Part shown: positions 46,144-64,000 of the stretch, piece by piece
How positions within the stretch are numbered: position 1 is the stretch's first letter
Layout: the number at the start of each line of letters is the position of its first letter
From: Diphasiastrum complanatum
Taxonomy: Eukaryota > Streptophyta > Lycopodiopsida > Lycopodiales > Lycopodiaceae
DNA: 64,000 nt
Direction of reading: 5' to 3'
Assembly (NCBI GenBank): GCA_029204225.1
Contig: CM055093.1
Span: 17,509,041 to 17,573,040 of the forward strand
Made by a program: the position numbers and the translations under genes
The notes under the pieces: model-generated
The model's database searches: none
The model's input: only the letters and a program-made list of their open reading frames with translations
What the model was told of the DNA's origin: nothing

Positions 46144-47177
46144 GTAACAGGCAAAATGGTAATGGAGAGTGCATGAGGGAGGAAGGAAATGTGATGGGAA
46201 GGAGCGTTTGCGTGAGTGCAGGGATGGAGGAGATTGCGTATAGTTTTTGGTAGGGATGGATGCAGAATTGTGTGTAGGAGATGGAGAGCTTGGCAGATGG
46301 TGTGGGGTGTGTGGTGTGCAGAACAGATCTGCAAGATGTGTTTTGTGTTTTAGTGAAGATCGTTTGCAAGATCAGGGATGCAGATGATAGAGTGTTACCT
46401 TCTCTGTAGATCTCAAAGGTGTTCAAAGATGTACAGATTGTGGGCAGGAAACTGAGTGTGGGCAGTATTGCAGTAGTCATAGATGTAAGATGTGTGGGTG
46501 CAAACAACAATCGGTGCCAAATGTTTACTGATTCCCTGTTCTAGAGAATCAGTTGGCTATTTCTTTACCTCTTCTCTGGTTTCAGAACTGTTTCTGTTTG
46601 TTACCAGGCTACATTGGGCACTTCTTGGATGTGAACGTTCTTGTTTTTAGGCCCAAATCAGACAAAAGGGACTGACGAACATTGTAGTAATGTCCTTCCT
46701 GTCAGAGGACAACTCAGGGGCGTTTCTCTTGCACTGAAATCACATGCTTTCAAACCAAACATGCAGATCATGCATTCAACCAAGAAATCAGCGTGTAGAG
46801 TAGTTGAATAGCCATGAAATCTTACTTTAATGCTGCAAATCGAACTGAATCAAATCCTAAGCTATACTACACTTGCATTAGTCCAAAAACAAGAAACAAG
46901 AACTAATTTAGATAGCATTTGGAGAGCCCAAGAATCAAGAAACACACATTTCTTGATTCTTGGACAGCCAAGAACGTCAATAGCATAGGTTGTCTTAGTA
47001 TTTGCAAGATCTACACCACAGCCTAGGCAAGACGAATTATCTCAATGCTGATTCCTACATTAATTCACAAGGCATCAATGAAAGAAAGCAAAAAAGCTAG
47101 TCCTCCCTAATCCACAACCACACACAAAGGGATGGAAGTGCAAGATCATAAATGCATCACTCAAGAAACAAGCATGA
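46144..47177. other. Intergenic stretch without a recognised gene
   Basis: The ORFs on the minus strand of 46139-46510 are Thr/Pro/Leu-rich by composition and resemble no family. A short perfect repeat with opposite orientation (CAAGAATCAAG and CTTGATTCTTG near 46930-46965) forms a hairpin. Confidence 0.4.
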
Positions 47178-48201
47178 TCAAGGAGTTGCTGTTTCATCCA
47201 TTAATTGACTAACACTTAACAAATTCTTGGTTAACTTAGGTACAAAAAGGACATTTTCAAGATTCATCCTTTTGGATGATCCAGCATACAATGGAATAGT
47301 ACCAATTCCACTTAATCTACACTCTTGTTTATGTGTAGTTGTTGTGTTATTGATTTTGTTGATTTTACTAGGAACAGGTTTCAATCTCATTCCCTGTACT
47401 GCTTAGATTAGATTAGTAATAATCTACAATCTGTAAGCATTAAAGAAAGAACCAAAACAGACTTTAGAATGTAAGAACTCAAATTCTAATAGATCTAGAT
47501 CAAAGTTGAGCATCCATTATCAGTAGGATCGAGATCAGCAGGTCATAGATGTACTAATTAATAGGCGGGTACATTACCATTGCATTACCACTATACTACA
47601 AATCATAGAATTTTAGAAGCAAGCTGACCCTACCGGCTGATAGCTGGATGGAATCTGTTCAATTGTCAGAAGAAGAGCATGTAGAGACTGCATAGAGAAT
47701 AACAGCAAACAAATGTTTTCAATTTCATCTCTTAATCCATCAAGGACTATTTGAACAAGTTCATTATTCTCTAGAGCATCTCCAATACATGCTAATTCTT
47801 TGTGAAGATCTTTAACTCTCATGACATAGTTTGAAGCACTCTCATCAACAATCTGATAGCTTAGAAATATTTGATTTCAAAGTGTAAGTAGTCTTGATGT
47901 GTTCTTTGCTTCATAAATTTCCTTAAGAATGTCCGAAGCCTCCTTGGCTAAGGTGCAAGAACTGATTTCTCTTAACACTTCATTGGACACATTCATTAAT
48001 AAAATGAAGAGCAACCTTGGATCTCTTCTTGAGTGTTCGAGATGCTTCATTAGGACCCTCAAGTTCTACTTCAACTCCTGACACAATGTCCATTACATCT
48101 TGAAGAACCAATAATGATTCCATTCTTATCTTCCAAATAGCATAGTTGGAAGATGTTAACCTCTCACCATGTTCCAAGAGATATGAACCCAGGGAAGTCA
48201 T
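47178..48201 (-). pseudogene. Copia gag-protease relic
   Basis: Gag N-terminus TSLGSYLLEHGERLTSSNYA, IWKIRMESLLVLQDVMDIV, then ILKEIYEAKNTSRLLTL, RVKDLHKELACIGDALENNE and IVLDGLRDEI, each in its own frame. The pre-integrase end NLENVLFVPKLTKNLLSVSQ is at 47178-47390. Zinc knuckle, protease centre and the whole of integrase/RT are missing. Not obviously the A/B/C or D family. Confidence 0.85.
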
Positions 48202-48829
48202 GTTCTCTTTCAGAGATTTTCTAGTAATGACAAAAAAGTGGAATTGAATGTGTTGCTACTCTCTCAACCTAGGATCTAACTTGCAATGTTGATCCAACCT
48301 ATTGAAAATTATTGCTCACAACAAAGAATCAATCAACTTGAATTTAGATCTTGCCTCTATCTAGTGATGAAGCACTAACAAGTTTGATGTCAACTTCTTC
48401 CACGAGTTTTGAAAGATAAAAACACTCTAGGATCTCACATACAACTCAAACACAACTCACTTGTGTGAAATGATGTGGCGATGACTTCAAAAACTCATCT
48501 AGAACAATTCTATCTTTGATTGACAGCACAAAATGAGACTTTTGATGAGATTGAATAGATGTGTGCTCTCTTTGGCATATCCCTTAAGATGGGGTGCACT
48601 ACCTACCTCTTTGATTGCCTATTGCTCTCTAAAATCAAATCAAATTGAATTAGAAACTAAAGTAACACATTCTACACTTCAAATACACAAAGAGCAACAG
48701 ACAACAGAAAGACAAAAGCTTGCAAAACATCGAAAACAGTGTTTGGAATTTCCTCAAAAGTATTTGGGTCTCGTAATCAATGGGATGCATCAAAAGAAAA
48801 CACTACTGCCACATTTTGTAAAGGTGCCA
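48202..48829. other. Stretch without a recognised gene
   Basis: Probably the 5' leader of the copia gag relic. No primer binding site or LTR can be recognised. Confidence 0.35.
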
Positions 48830-49290
48830 AAGACTTTAAACGAAGCTGCTTTTGAGCATTGCAGGCTTCTTTTGCTGGTTTTCCATCCTGTTTGTTTCCC
48901 TCTATTGCTGATGACACGCATATTGTGGGACACGCTAACGATGTCATTCTAGCTTTCCTGCATTTCTCTCAACAATAAGCTCCCTTCACCTGCAGATTTC
49001 AATCCTCCAATTGATGAAATTCGAGCGCTTGGTATTTCTAATAAGTTTCTTTGACCTTGTGGCTTTTTCTTTGAGAGACAATTTGGATGCGCATCTTCGT
49101 CACGCTGATTTGCTATGTACCAAAGCTTGGCAACACTCAAGTTGCTCTAAATACTCACTCAATGCTTTGTTCAACGGCAATTATATTCTACAGTGTGTTG
49201 GCTTTGCTGCAAGATTTTGATAATACTTTATCAAATATTCTAGGTCACTTGATGCACCTTTCACATTTGGGTTGGAATAAATGTTCAATT
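48830..49290 (+). pseudogene. LINE-type reverse transcriptase relic
   Basis: Plus-strand frames read HCRLLLLVFHPVC, then the active-site region ADDTHIVGHANDVILAFLHF (ADD box), then LPSPADFNPPIDEIRALGIS and LRDNLDAHLRHADLL, and GNTQVALNTHSMLCST. The order and spacing fit a plant non-LTR RT (ADDTHIxG...IRxLG). Frameshifts separate each block. Confidence 0.75.
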
Positions 49291-50345
49291 TGAATTTCTG
49301 ACCAACTCAACGAGGGAATTCCTATGAAACAAGTACTATCTATGTGACAAGTGTGTAATGTAAATAACTTGAAACGCAATAGTGTAGGGATATGTTGTAA
49401 ATAATTTTGATTCTTGAGCTTACGAATTATATCTAAATGTCATATGTTACTAGGGAGAATATAACTTGGAGAATTTCTCCAAGTTGTGTTGCGTGATACC
49501 ATGACCATGCTATATTGGAAGACATGCATGGTTTGCATGAAAAGGAGATCCTATGCTTTTTCAAACTGGTTGGTTGTGTTATTGTGTCCGCTGCTTCAAA
49601 AGGCTAAGTTAGTGTCTGTTGTATCCACAAAAGGGCTTTGTTGGGCAGGAAAATAGAATTTATTTGATGTAATGCAAAAATTTGGCCATCGAACAATGCA
49701 TTTTATGGTGTTTACTTTGCTCTTGAGGATTGCCTGAATTCAAGTCTGGTTCGTGGCAGTGTTTACAAATAAATAGTGGCTGTCACTAAAATCTTGTAAA
49801 ATTTTAAATTTTTTGTACAGTCTATGTAGATGCTTATGCTACACCGAGGGGGAGCTACTTATACCTAGCTTGGTATAATTTTAAATGGAACATGACAAAT
49901 CTTAGACCCAATAATACTAAATTGGAGCAAAATAGAGTATGAATCGATGCTAGACACAATGCCTGTACAAAACGACGCAACTATGGTCCAACACTAAGCA
50001 CCATAAAGATAGACACTTATACGCAAATAATAGAAGCCTGTAGTTTATAATTGCAGCACAAGAAAAGTTGTGGCTTGTAAAGCCGATTTCTTGTTTCCTA
50101 AATTACTTAAAAGACTCTGATGACCACCTAGAATCTCCCAACTGCAAACAGAGGTAAGCCTGCAGCTGCTCCAAAGTAGGACCCTCAGAGTTATTATACT
50201 CTTCATCACATAGCCGTAATCCATATGGGGAACGCCCTATCAGAGGGATGCACAACATCCAATCTTACCAGGGGTTATAATAAACCAATGAATGGATCTC
50301 AAAATTGCAACATAGTAGAGAATCTAATCAAAACAGGCATGGAAT
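49291..50345. other. GapCp 3' flank and 3' UTR
   Basis: The minus strand downstream of the GapCp stop (50346) should hold its 3' UTR. No clear poly(A) signal is close. A polypurine-like CCGAGGGGGAG at 49846-49856 may be a scrap of a plus-strand LTR element. Confidence 0.4.
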
Positions 50346-58004
<7,659 letters not shown>

Positions 58005-58620
58005 ATTTGATTAGTCTTTCACTTTCGCAGGACGAACAGGCCTCCTGCAAAAATCATAAGATCAGGCTCATTTTATGAAATAGGTCAAGCACATCAAAAC
58101 TCTAACCTCAAAACATATCTTATAACCACAATAACGTGCACTCACATCGTAGAAAAGAGCTAAATGTTCGTGCAAGTCAATCCTCAGACAAGAACAGTGT
58201 ATTATGTAAAATTGCGCTTCTAAGACATCAAGAAAAAAAACAAAGCGCCTCTATATGTGATTCATTGTGAAATAAAAAGCAGGATCTGATGAATAATCAA
58301 ATAAAAACAGTGTAGTATGTAAGCATGCACTTGTAATTGCGATCATTGTAAAATCATAAGTAATAAAACGTTTCTGAATGCGACCATTGTAAATTCAAAA
58401 GAAGGATAAAAGAACGAACCCCAAACCGCCGAGGCGCTCGCGAGCAGAGAGGATCGACCCAAACAGGTGTCTCGCGCAGAGGATCGGGATCTGATGCGAA
58501 GAAAAGAAGAGAAATAATGCTGAAGAGACGGGAACACGAGGAAAGTATACGCATTCCTCGAGAGCAAAACACAGCTACGAGAAAGTGAAATTTGCGTCTG
58601 CGACAGTCGCTGACACAAGT
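58005..58620 (-). promoter_or_regulatory. Probable GapCp 5' leader with a 5' UTR intron
   Basis: Directly upstream of the GapCp ATG on the minus strand, a good acceptor (TTTTTGCAG then GAGGCC) puts a UTR exon at 58005-58044. A plausible donor (GGCG then GTTTGG) lies at about 58426, after a pyrimidine-rich GC-moderate stretch that looks like a transcribed plant leader (58427-58620). The acceptor is convincing. The donor and the transcription start are inferred. Confidence 0.45.
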
Positions 58621-58743
58621 GGGAAATGGCGACTCGCGACACAGAGGGGCTGGCGACTAATAAGGGCTGGCCCTTAGCGACTGGGCCCCCCAGGCTTGGC
58701 CACTGCCCTTTGCGATGTCCAAAAGATGCGCCAACATCACAGA

Positions 58744-58749
58744 CACGTG
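58744..58749. promoter_or_regulatory. G-box (CACGTG) upstream of GapCp
   Basis: A palindromic CACGTG core in the context GACACGTGGCG lies about 740 bp upstream of the GapCp start codon, just upstream of the probable leader. G-boxes bind bZIP/bHLH factors in light, sugar and ABA responses. Activity here is not shown. Confidence 0.35.
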
Positions 58750-58799
58750 GCGTTAAGACCCACTGCCAGGTGTCCCTACTGAATGTTTTAAGTGGCCCT

Positions 58800-59577
58800 A
58801 CCAATTACCATATATTTGGGAAACCTTTAATCTTTAGCATAGAGTTTTAGTTCAAGGGCTTGTTATTGAACATAAATTTGAGAGTTGGTCTATATTGTTT
58901 GCGTTTGGCTTGCCCTTCCAATTGTGCATAGCTGTGATCTTCACTCACACCGCGAGTTGGTGACTCGTGACTCACGACATGTGCCATTGCGGGGAAAGCC
59001 CATTTCATTAGCATCCTTTTAAAACCTACAACTATTAAATTCAATAGGTGAATTTATAATTCGAAAAATGATCTCGTAAGGCTTTGTAGGTTTTCGCGAG
59101 CATTGGAACTTGGTGAGTGGTGACTTGGTGTATGTTGGTGAGTGGTGACTTGGTGTATCTTTTCCACGCATGGTAGGATTGTGTATTTCCTCACACATGA
59201 TGAGTTAATGTATCATGCTTGAGTTTTTTGGCTCGCACACCTAGGTTATATTCTATGTGATCCCATGGGTTAGTAATACTAAGAACCATTGAGCATAGAT
59301 TTGGGGATCCTTCTATATTCAATCTTTATTTGAAAAGCAAGTGAGTCCCCCCTATTGTCATGTACTTGTTGAACATGTACGAGGTTACACACACACTCTC
59401 TCTCTCTCTTTGGGCAAGTTGTCTTCAATTCATACCTACACTACTAGTATTTGCAAATCAACATGCTTGTAAATTCAAATGTTTCAACTATTAAACTTTG
59501 CCAATACTAATCTGCAAAATAGTGTGTTATGTACTAGATAGCGGGCGTGAGCAGGCCCGCTACCGGACGTAATTATC
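58800..59577. other. Intergenic stretch upstream of GapCp
   Basis: No gene. Contains a 25-bp tandem duplication (59110-59134 and 59135-59159, TTGGTGAGTGGTGACTTGG) and a short CTCT run at 59395-59410. Confidence 0.6.
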
Positions 59578-59579
59578 AT

Positions 59580-59699
59580 GTCAAAAAAATTTGAACAGAG
59601 AGATGGCTGGAGGAGGAGCAGAGAGATAGCTGGAGGTGGAAGAGAGAGAGGAGGCGGAAGAGAGAGATGGTTGGAGCTGGAAGAGAGATGGCTGGAGGC

Positions 59700-59757
<58 letters not shown>

Positions 59758-59946
59758 TGGAGGTGGAAGAGAGAGAGAGGAGGCAGGAGGCGCAAGAGGG
59801 AGGGAGGCGGAAGAGAGAGGAGGGAGGGAGGGGAAAGAGGGAGGAAGAAGGGAGAGAGAGAGAGAGAGAGAGAGGAAGAAGGGATGCGGAATAGGAGGGA
59901 AGAGGAAGGGAGGCGGTAGCGGTGGAAGAGACAGAGGGAGGGAGAC

Positions 59947-60005
<59 letters not shown>
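59580..60005. repeat. Large GA-rich simple-sequence block
   Basis: Two perfect GA tracts (about 59704-59752 and 59950-60003) are joined by degenerate GA/GGA and GATGGCTGGAGG repeats. Open frames on both strands (Arg-Glu, Ser-Leu) are composition artefacts. Confidence 0.92.
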
Positions 60006-60009
<4 letters not shown>

Positions 60010-60250
60010 GGTGCTGGCAGGATTGGCAAGTACCTAGTACCTGCCATTAATAACTTTATACATGATAGTTACATAAATAGAGAATGACATCAAACTATCT
60101 AAATCAGTCGTAGATCTACATAATGTAACTATCTAAATGAGATAGATTTACATAGTGTAGTTTTTGTTAAGTAAAATTTCATATTTTCCAAAGATCCTAG
60201 GAAGATAATACAAATGTGAAGTTATGATAACGTTTGTTTGTCTATTAAAT

Positions 60251-60398
60251 AGTCCCATTATGACTTTTGAGCATGTTCATAATTTATTACCTTGCCATTA
60301 TCCTTAACATTACTAAAAGCATATAGTCCCATCATGACTTTTACACATGTACATTATTGATTACCTTGCAATAGTCCTTGACATCTTTAAAAAGCGTA
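60251..60398. repeat. Imperfect 74-bp tandem duplication
   Basis: Units start AGTCCCATTATGACTTTT (60251) and AGTCCCATCATGACTTTT (60325) and both contain TTACCTTGC near the middle. Confidence 0.75.
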
Positions 60399-60399
60399 C

Positions 60400-61060
60400 A
60401 TGCAACAACTTACCGTGTGTACAACAACTAGTAGACAATATTCAAACAACCTAACAACCCTTCAAAAACACTAAACTAACTCAACATATTCTAATGAGCT
60501 TGACAAGTCACTCATTTTAAAGAATGGGAGACTTTTAGCTTTGTCACAAAGTGGTAAGCTACTCTATGAGTTGCTAATTTGTAGAAATGTGTGATTTACA
60601 ATATCTTAATTTTTTTATTTTCCAATGATTCAATGATTCTTTAACTTTAAGCATATACATGTACGTAAAAGCTTGACATGTTCTTTCTTCACATCACCTT
60701 GCTTTTTCCTCTTGCATATAAGAATAAGAGTAACACTACGTGAATTTCATCCTTCTGAAAATCCTACATTCAAGATAAAATTCCTCTAATGTCCGAGGGA
60801 TAGTAAAATAATAAAGCCAATTGAATGCGTAGATATTTTTGCTTAGCATTGAAGTTTGAATCAAAGAAACCTCAAGAAAATAACCTTCTCAGCCAATAGC
60901 CTAATTTAACATCCTTTTTATTTTCTAAGTGTTTTCCAAGCAACACGTATTCACAAATGTATGAATACAAAAGTCAAGAATTAGTTTGTGAGCTATTGGG
61001 AGTTCCCCGTTAGTATTTTTCATCTAACTTCTTAAAAAAATCAAATAGCAATATTAATAA
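60400..61060. other. AT-rich non-coding stretch
   Basis: No ORF, domain or structured repeat recognised. Confidence 0.5.
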
Positions 61061-61069
61061 AACTAAAGC

Positions 61070-61528
61070 CATAATAAGAGTAGGACATAGCATTCATGTT
61101 GATATAGCCATAAAACACAAATCCATGGAATTATCATCAGAATTAAGGAGATGGAATCAAATCAATACAAAATGGGGATGGGATTCATGTGGATTGGTCA
61201 CATGAGATCTACGAAGCTCTATTCCCAAGGAAAACTAAGCTCTCTCATTTGCAAATGAGCCAAAAAAATCCCAAAATTGATCTCTTGTCTACTTATACAA
61301 AAAATCTCCTAACTTAACTAAACATAACTATCTTAAAGGATAGTTATTCCTTATTAAGTCTTATTAAGTGTACTTGGGCCCTTGTTTGCCTATGATCTTA
61401 TTTAAATACTTTAGAGGGCCTAAAGAAAGCACCGCCTTATTATTAAGGCCAGTAGCTCCTTTTGGGCCTAACAAAGCTTACACTGGATATTATAATGCAT
61501 TGATAAGCACTGATGTACTAAAATTACA
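61070..61528 (-). repeat. Probable 3' LTR of a gag-only copia element
   Basis: On the minus strand a polypurine tract (AAGTAGGGGGAGCG, 61532-61545) is followed by TGTAATTTTAGTAC, which looks like an LTR start. The sequence beyond has the promoter-like, AT-rich character of a copia LTR. The distal end is not defined and no matching 5' LTR was found. Confidence 0.45.
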
Positions 61529-62122
61529 TGACGCTCCCCCTACTTAAACATTTTTTGTCCTCAAAAATGAAGATGCTTGTTTGATCACCTTGAAGCAGAG
61601 CTGCCTTGATGCTTGTAATGTCATGAGTATGACTAATGCTTCCAAAAATGGACACGAATTGAGCATAAGACTTCGGCAGGCTATGAAGCAGTGATACAAG
61701 AGCTTCATCCTCTTTTATCTCTGATCCGATTGTAGCCATCTGGTCAATAATTGCTTGAAGCTTTAAGAAATGATCTGTCATAGATTCTCCTTCTGACATT
61801 TTTAGTAGCATGAGCTTCTTTCGTAAATGAAGCTGATTTGCTACAATTTTTACTTCAAATGTTGCTTGCATCCCCTTCCATGCTTCTACTGCAATGTTAG
61901 CCTTGCTAACACAACTAGATGGTTGTCACACAAGCTCAAAACGATCAAGGCTCTGGCTTTGTCTTTTCTAATCCAGTCTTTTGTTTCTTGTAGGCTCTTT
62001 GGTTTTTGTTCATCACCATTTGTGATCTCCCACAAATCTCTTTCAAGGAGGATCATTTGCATCTTCAATTTCCAAAGGTGAAAATTCTCACCATTGAACT
62101 TCTCTATCACCCTCGAATCCAT
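61524..62122 (-). pseudogene. Copia gag running into a polypurine tract (gag-only derivative)
   Basis: Starts MDSRVIEKFNGENFHLWKLK, with MILLERDLWEITNGDEQKPK, breaks near 61880, and continues ANQLHLRKKLMLLKMSEGES, FLKLQAIIDQMATIG, LVSLLHSLPKSYAQFVS. The frame then ends a few codons after FEDKKCL, inside the polypurine tract and first LTR bases. There is no zinc knuckle, protease, integrase or RT. Confidence 0.85.
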
Positions 62123-62194
62123 GGTGATGTGTGGAGATCAGAGAGGCGGCAGCCTGGAGAGAGAGTGCAATGCGTAGACTGCCTGAGCAGATGC

Positions 62195-62196
<2 letters not shown>

Positions 62197-62284
<88 letters not shown>
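62197..62284. repeat. (AG)44 microsatellite in the leader of the copia gag
   Basis: 88 bp of AG on the plus strand, about 75 bp upstream of the gag ATG (CT in the sense direction). Confidence 0.98.
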
Positions 62285-62286
<2 letters not shown>

Positions 62287-62349
62287 GGATACATGCATTG
62301 AGTCCCAAGAAACATTGGTCCCATAACCTTTGTTAAGTTTGGATACCAA

Positions 62350-63150
62350 AATGTTTACTGCTTAAAACCGTTGACTGCTAGTTAAGCTAGTTAATCTACG
62401 TAACATCAATGAATCCAAAAAAGAAGAACATGAGAGGCTTAATCTACATAACAGCAAGGAACCCAGAAAAGAAGAATATGAGAGGCTTGATGAGGAAACT
62501 ACCATGGGACAACCAGCTTCGTGGGCTGGTTATATATTCAAAGGAGAAGATTACATGCCAAGAAACACCTACTATGGATTGACACAAGGTGACACATGGA
62601 TTGTGATGTCAACAAACACAAGAAACACAAATGTGTTTTGTTTGACACCAACATTGTCGACATTATGAATAACAGATTGATCACATTTGAATAATTGAAC
62701 AATGCAAACCTCTCCAAAGAAATTGATACAAATTGATGGCATTCTATCTCATCCAAACATGGTGACGTCAAACACTGAAAATGGCTTCATAAGATCATAG
62801 AAATATCATCATTTACAAATGTATTTTCTTTTCTCGTCATTTGCATGTCATTTGGAGCTTGGATGGATGATTCAAGCTCTTACAAAATCTCAAAAGATTT
62901 GGGTTCATCGTGTGTATCCAATGTTACAATATCTTTTCCTTCAAACACATGTCATTTTCTTACATTGAGTTGGATCACATACCACCATCTTGGGTCTAGT
63001 AGATTTGGATAAAATGTAATAAGAAAAAAAATTACAAAATTGAATTAGTCTTATAAGATCGATAAATTTGACAAATTTATAATAGAAGACAAATTCAAAT
63101 TCATGAAAATGCGAAATCTCAGTTAGAATTAAAGCAGAATCAATGTGCTA
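62350..63150. other. Non-coding stretch
   Basis: No gene recognised. A near-duplicate pair GAACATGAGAGGCTTAATC / GAATATGAGAGGCTTGATG lies 58 bp apart near 62430-62490. Confidence 0.45.
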
Positions 63151-63151
63151 C

Positions 63152-64000
63152 TGTACTGTGGGTCCTATCAGTTGATAAGGATCAGTTCGCCTCGCCACGA
63201 GGCAAGTCAAGGGGACACGCATCCTGCCAACGGCAACCTGGGTCATGCATGGGTTGCCTGAGGGGAAAACTATATGTATAGTGTGATTTCATTTTGAGAA
63301 ATATAGTTGCTATGTGAGCTTGCTGTGGAGAGTGTTTTTTGTCTGTGTTACTGTGTAGCATGATCTGTGTTTCTGTTTGAAACAAATTCTAAGTTGGTAT
63401 CAGAGTCGTATAGGGAGTGGACACAGTACAACATCGTTGTAAAAGAGAGCTTCGAGAAGACTGTCTTTTGAGAGTTTGGGGTTTACGACAGGTTGAAGAC
63501 GGAAGGAGAAGCAATGGTGCAGAGAGTTTAGCACATAGAAGCTTGGTGAGCTTGAGACTGTGTGGGGATTCAGAGACAAGAGTTGTCAGAACCTCAGCAA
63601 ACGAAATTTTGAAATTTCGAAGCAGGCTATTTGGTGTTTGCAGTCAGTGTGCATTCAATCGGACACCGTTTGACAAACAGATTGAAGCATCAGAGTTTTA
63701 GCAGTAGGGCGACCTCAGAGCAAGAGGATGGGCCTATCAGAACACTGTGAACAGGAAGCCAAGAACATATTTGTGTGAGAAACCCTGGTCTAGGCTTTGG
63801 GAGCACAAAATCAGAGATTTCTCTCCATTCTGAACCTCTTTTGAAGCTGTGAAAATCCAAGGGAGGGCACCCTGATCAGTAGTAAAAGATATGAGAAGGC
63901 CGTGGACAGTCGCACTTCATCTGTGGAGCAATAAGCACTTTTGGTGGCAGCCATAGCTACAATTCGTACAAGAGAGAGAGTCGGAGGAGAGGAACCACAA
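63152..64000 (+). mobile_element. LTR retrotransposon entering at the right edge (LTR end and primer binding site)
   Basis: TGGTATCAGAGTC at 63395-63407 is an initiator-tRNA-Met type primer binding site. The ~240 bp before it (from about TGTACTGTGGGTCC, 63152) would be a short LTR. The leader after it has an open frame (63417-63701, no domain recognised). The body lies outside the window. Confidence 0.5.

Noticed and set aside
46038-46510. Thr/Pro/Leu-rich minus ORFs
   Set aside because: Composition artefacts over a gypsy LTR and a purine-rich stretch; no homology recognised.
58343-58804. 153-codon minus-strand ORF upstream of GapCp
   Set aside because: Overlaps the probable GapCp leader and promoter; no domain, and the GapCp ATG with transit peptide explains the region better.

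Overview
This is nuclear DNA of a land plant with a large, repeat-rich genome. Two spliced host genes can be read exon by exon. One is a plastid-type glyceraldehyde-3-phosphate dehydrogenase (GapCp class) on the minus strand. The other is a plant CCDC12/Cwf18 splicing-factor gene on the plus strand. Both have GT-AG introns, several of them kilobases long and filled with transposon debris, and one has a plastid transit peptide. Long introns, many Ty1/copia and Ty3/gypsy relics and very long (GA/CT)n tracts would fit a fern, other seedless vascular plant or gymnosperm, but the sequence does not prove which.

Layout. 0.5-1.2 kb: C-terminal relic of a hAT transposase (minus). 3.4-4.3 kb: badly decayed gypsy pol (plus). 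5-9.5 kb: non-coding DNA with microsatellites, an inverted repeat and a 39-bp minisatellite. 9.9-12.1 kb: 3' part of a copia element (family member A, minus). 12.1-17.6 kb: nearly full-length but degenerate gypsy element (minus) fused to A. 17.9-18.35 kb: a hairpin repeat array. 18.35-23.14 kb: copia member B (plus) with 5' LTR, primer binding site, gag, protease, integrase, RT, RNase H, polypurine tract and a truncated 3' LTR. 23.15-23.5 kb: an unrecognised ORF. 23.7-26.5 kb: a different copia element (D, minus) with one LTR and an internally deleted polyprotein. 27.65-41.17 kb: the CCDC12 gene; intron 1 carries a hAT relic and intron 3 carries a LINE tail, a gypsy element and a MITE-like insert nested in one another. 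43.2-46.1 kb: gypsy protease scrap, copia member C (minus) and a gypsy LTR. 47.2-48.2 kb: copia gag relic. 48.8-49.3 kb: LINE RT relic. 50.35-58.0 kb: GapCp with 14 coding exons and a probable 5' UTR intron. 59.6-60.0 kb: large GA-rich simple-sequence block. 61.5-62.1 kb: copia gag running straight into a polypurine tract. 63.4 kb: primer binding site of another LTR element that runs off the window.

The two host genes work separately: GapCp in plastid glycolysis, CCDC12 in the spliceosome. None of the transposon ORFs seen is intact. The most unusual structural observations are complementary (UC)n and (GA)n tracts flanking exons 3-4 of the GapCp pre-mRNA, a MITE-like hairpin about 140 bp upstream of the CCDC12 start codon, three-level nesting inside CCDC12 intron 3, a gag-only copia derivative, and a hairpin repeat array with a constant 73-bp internal spacing.
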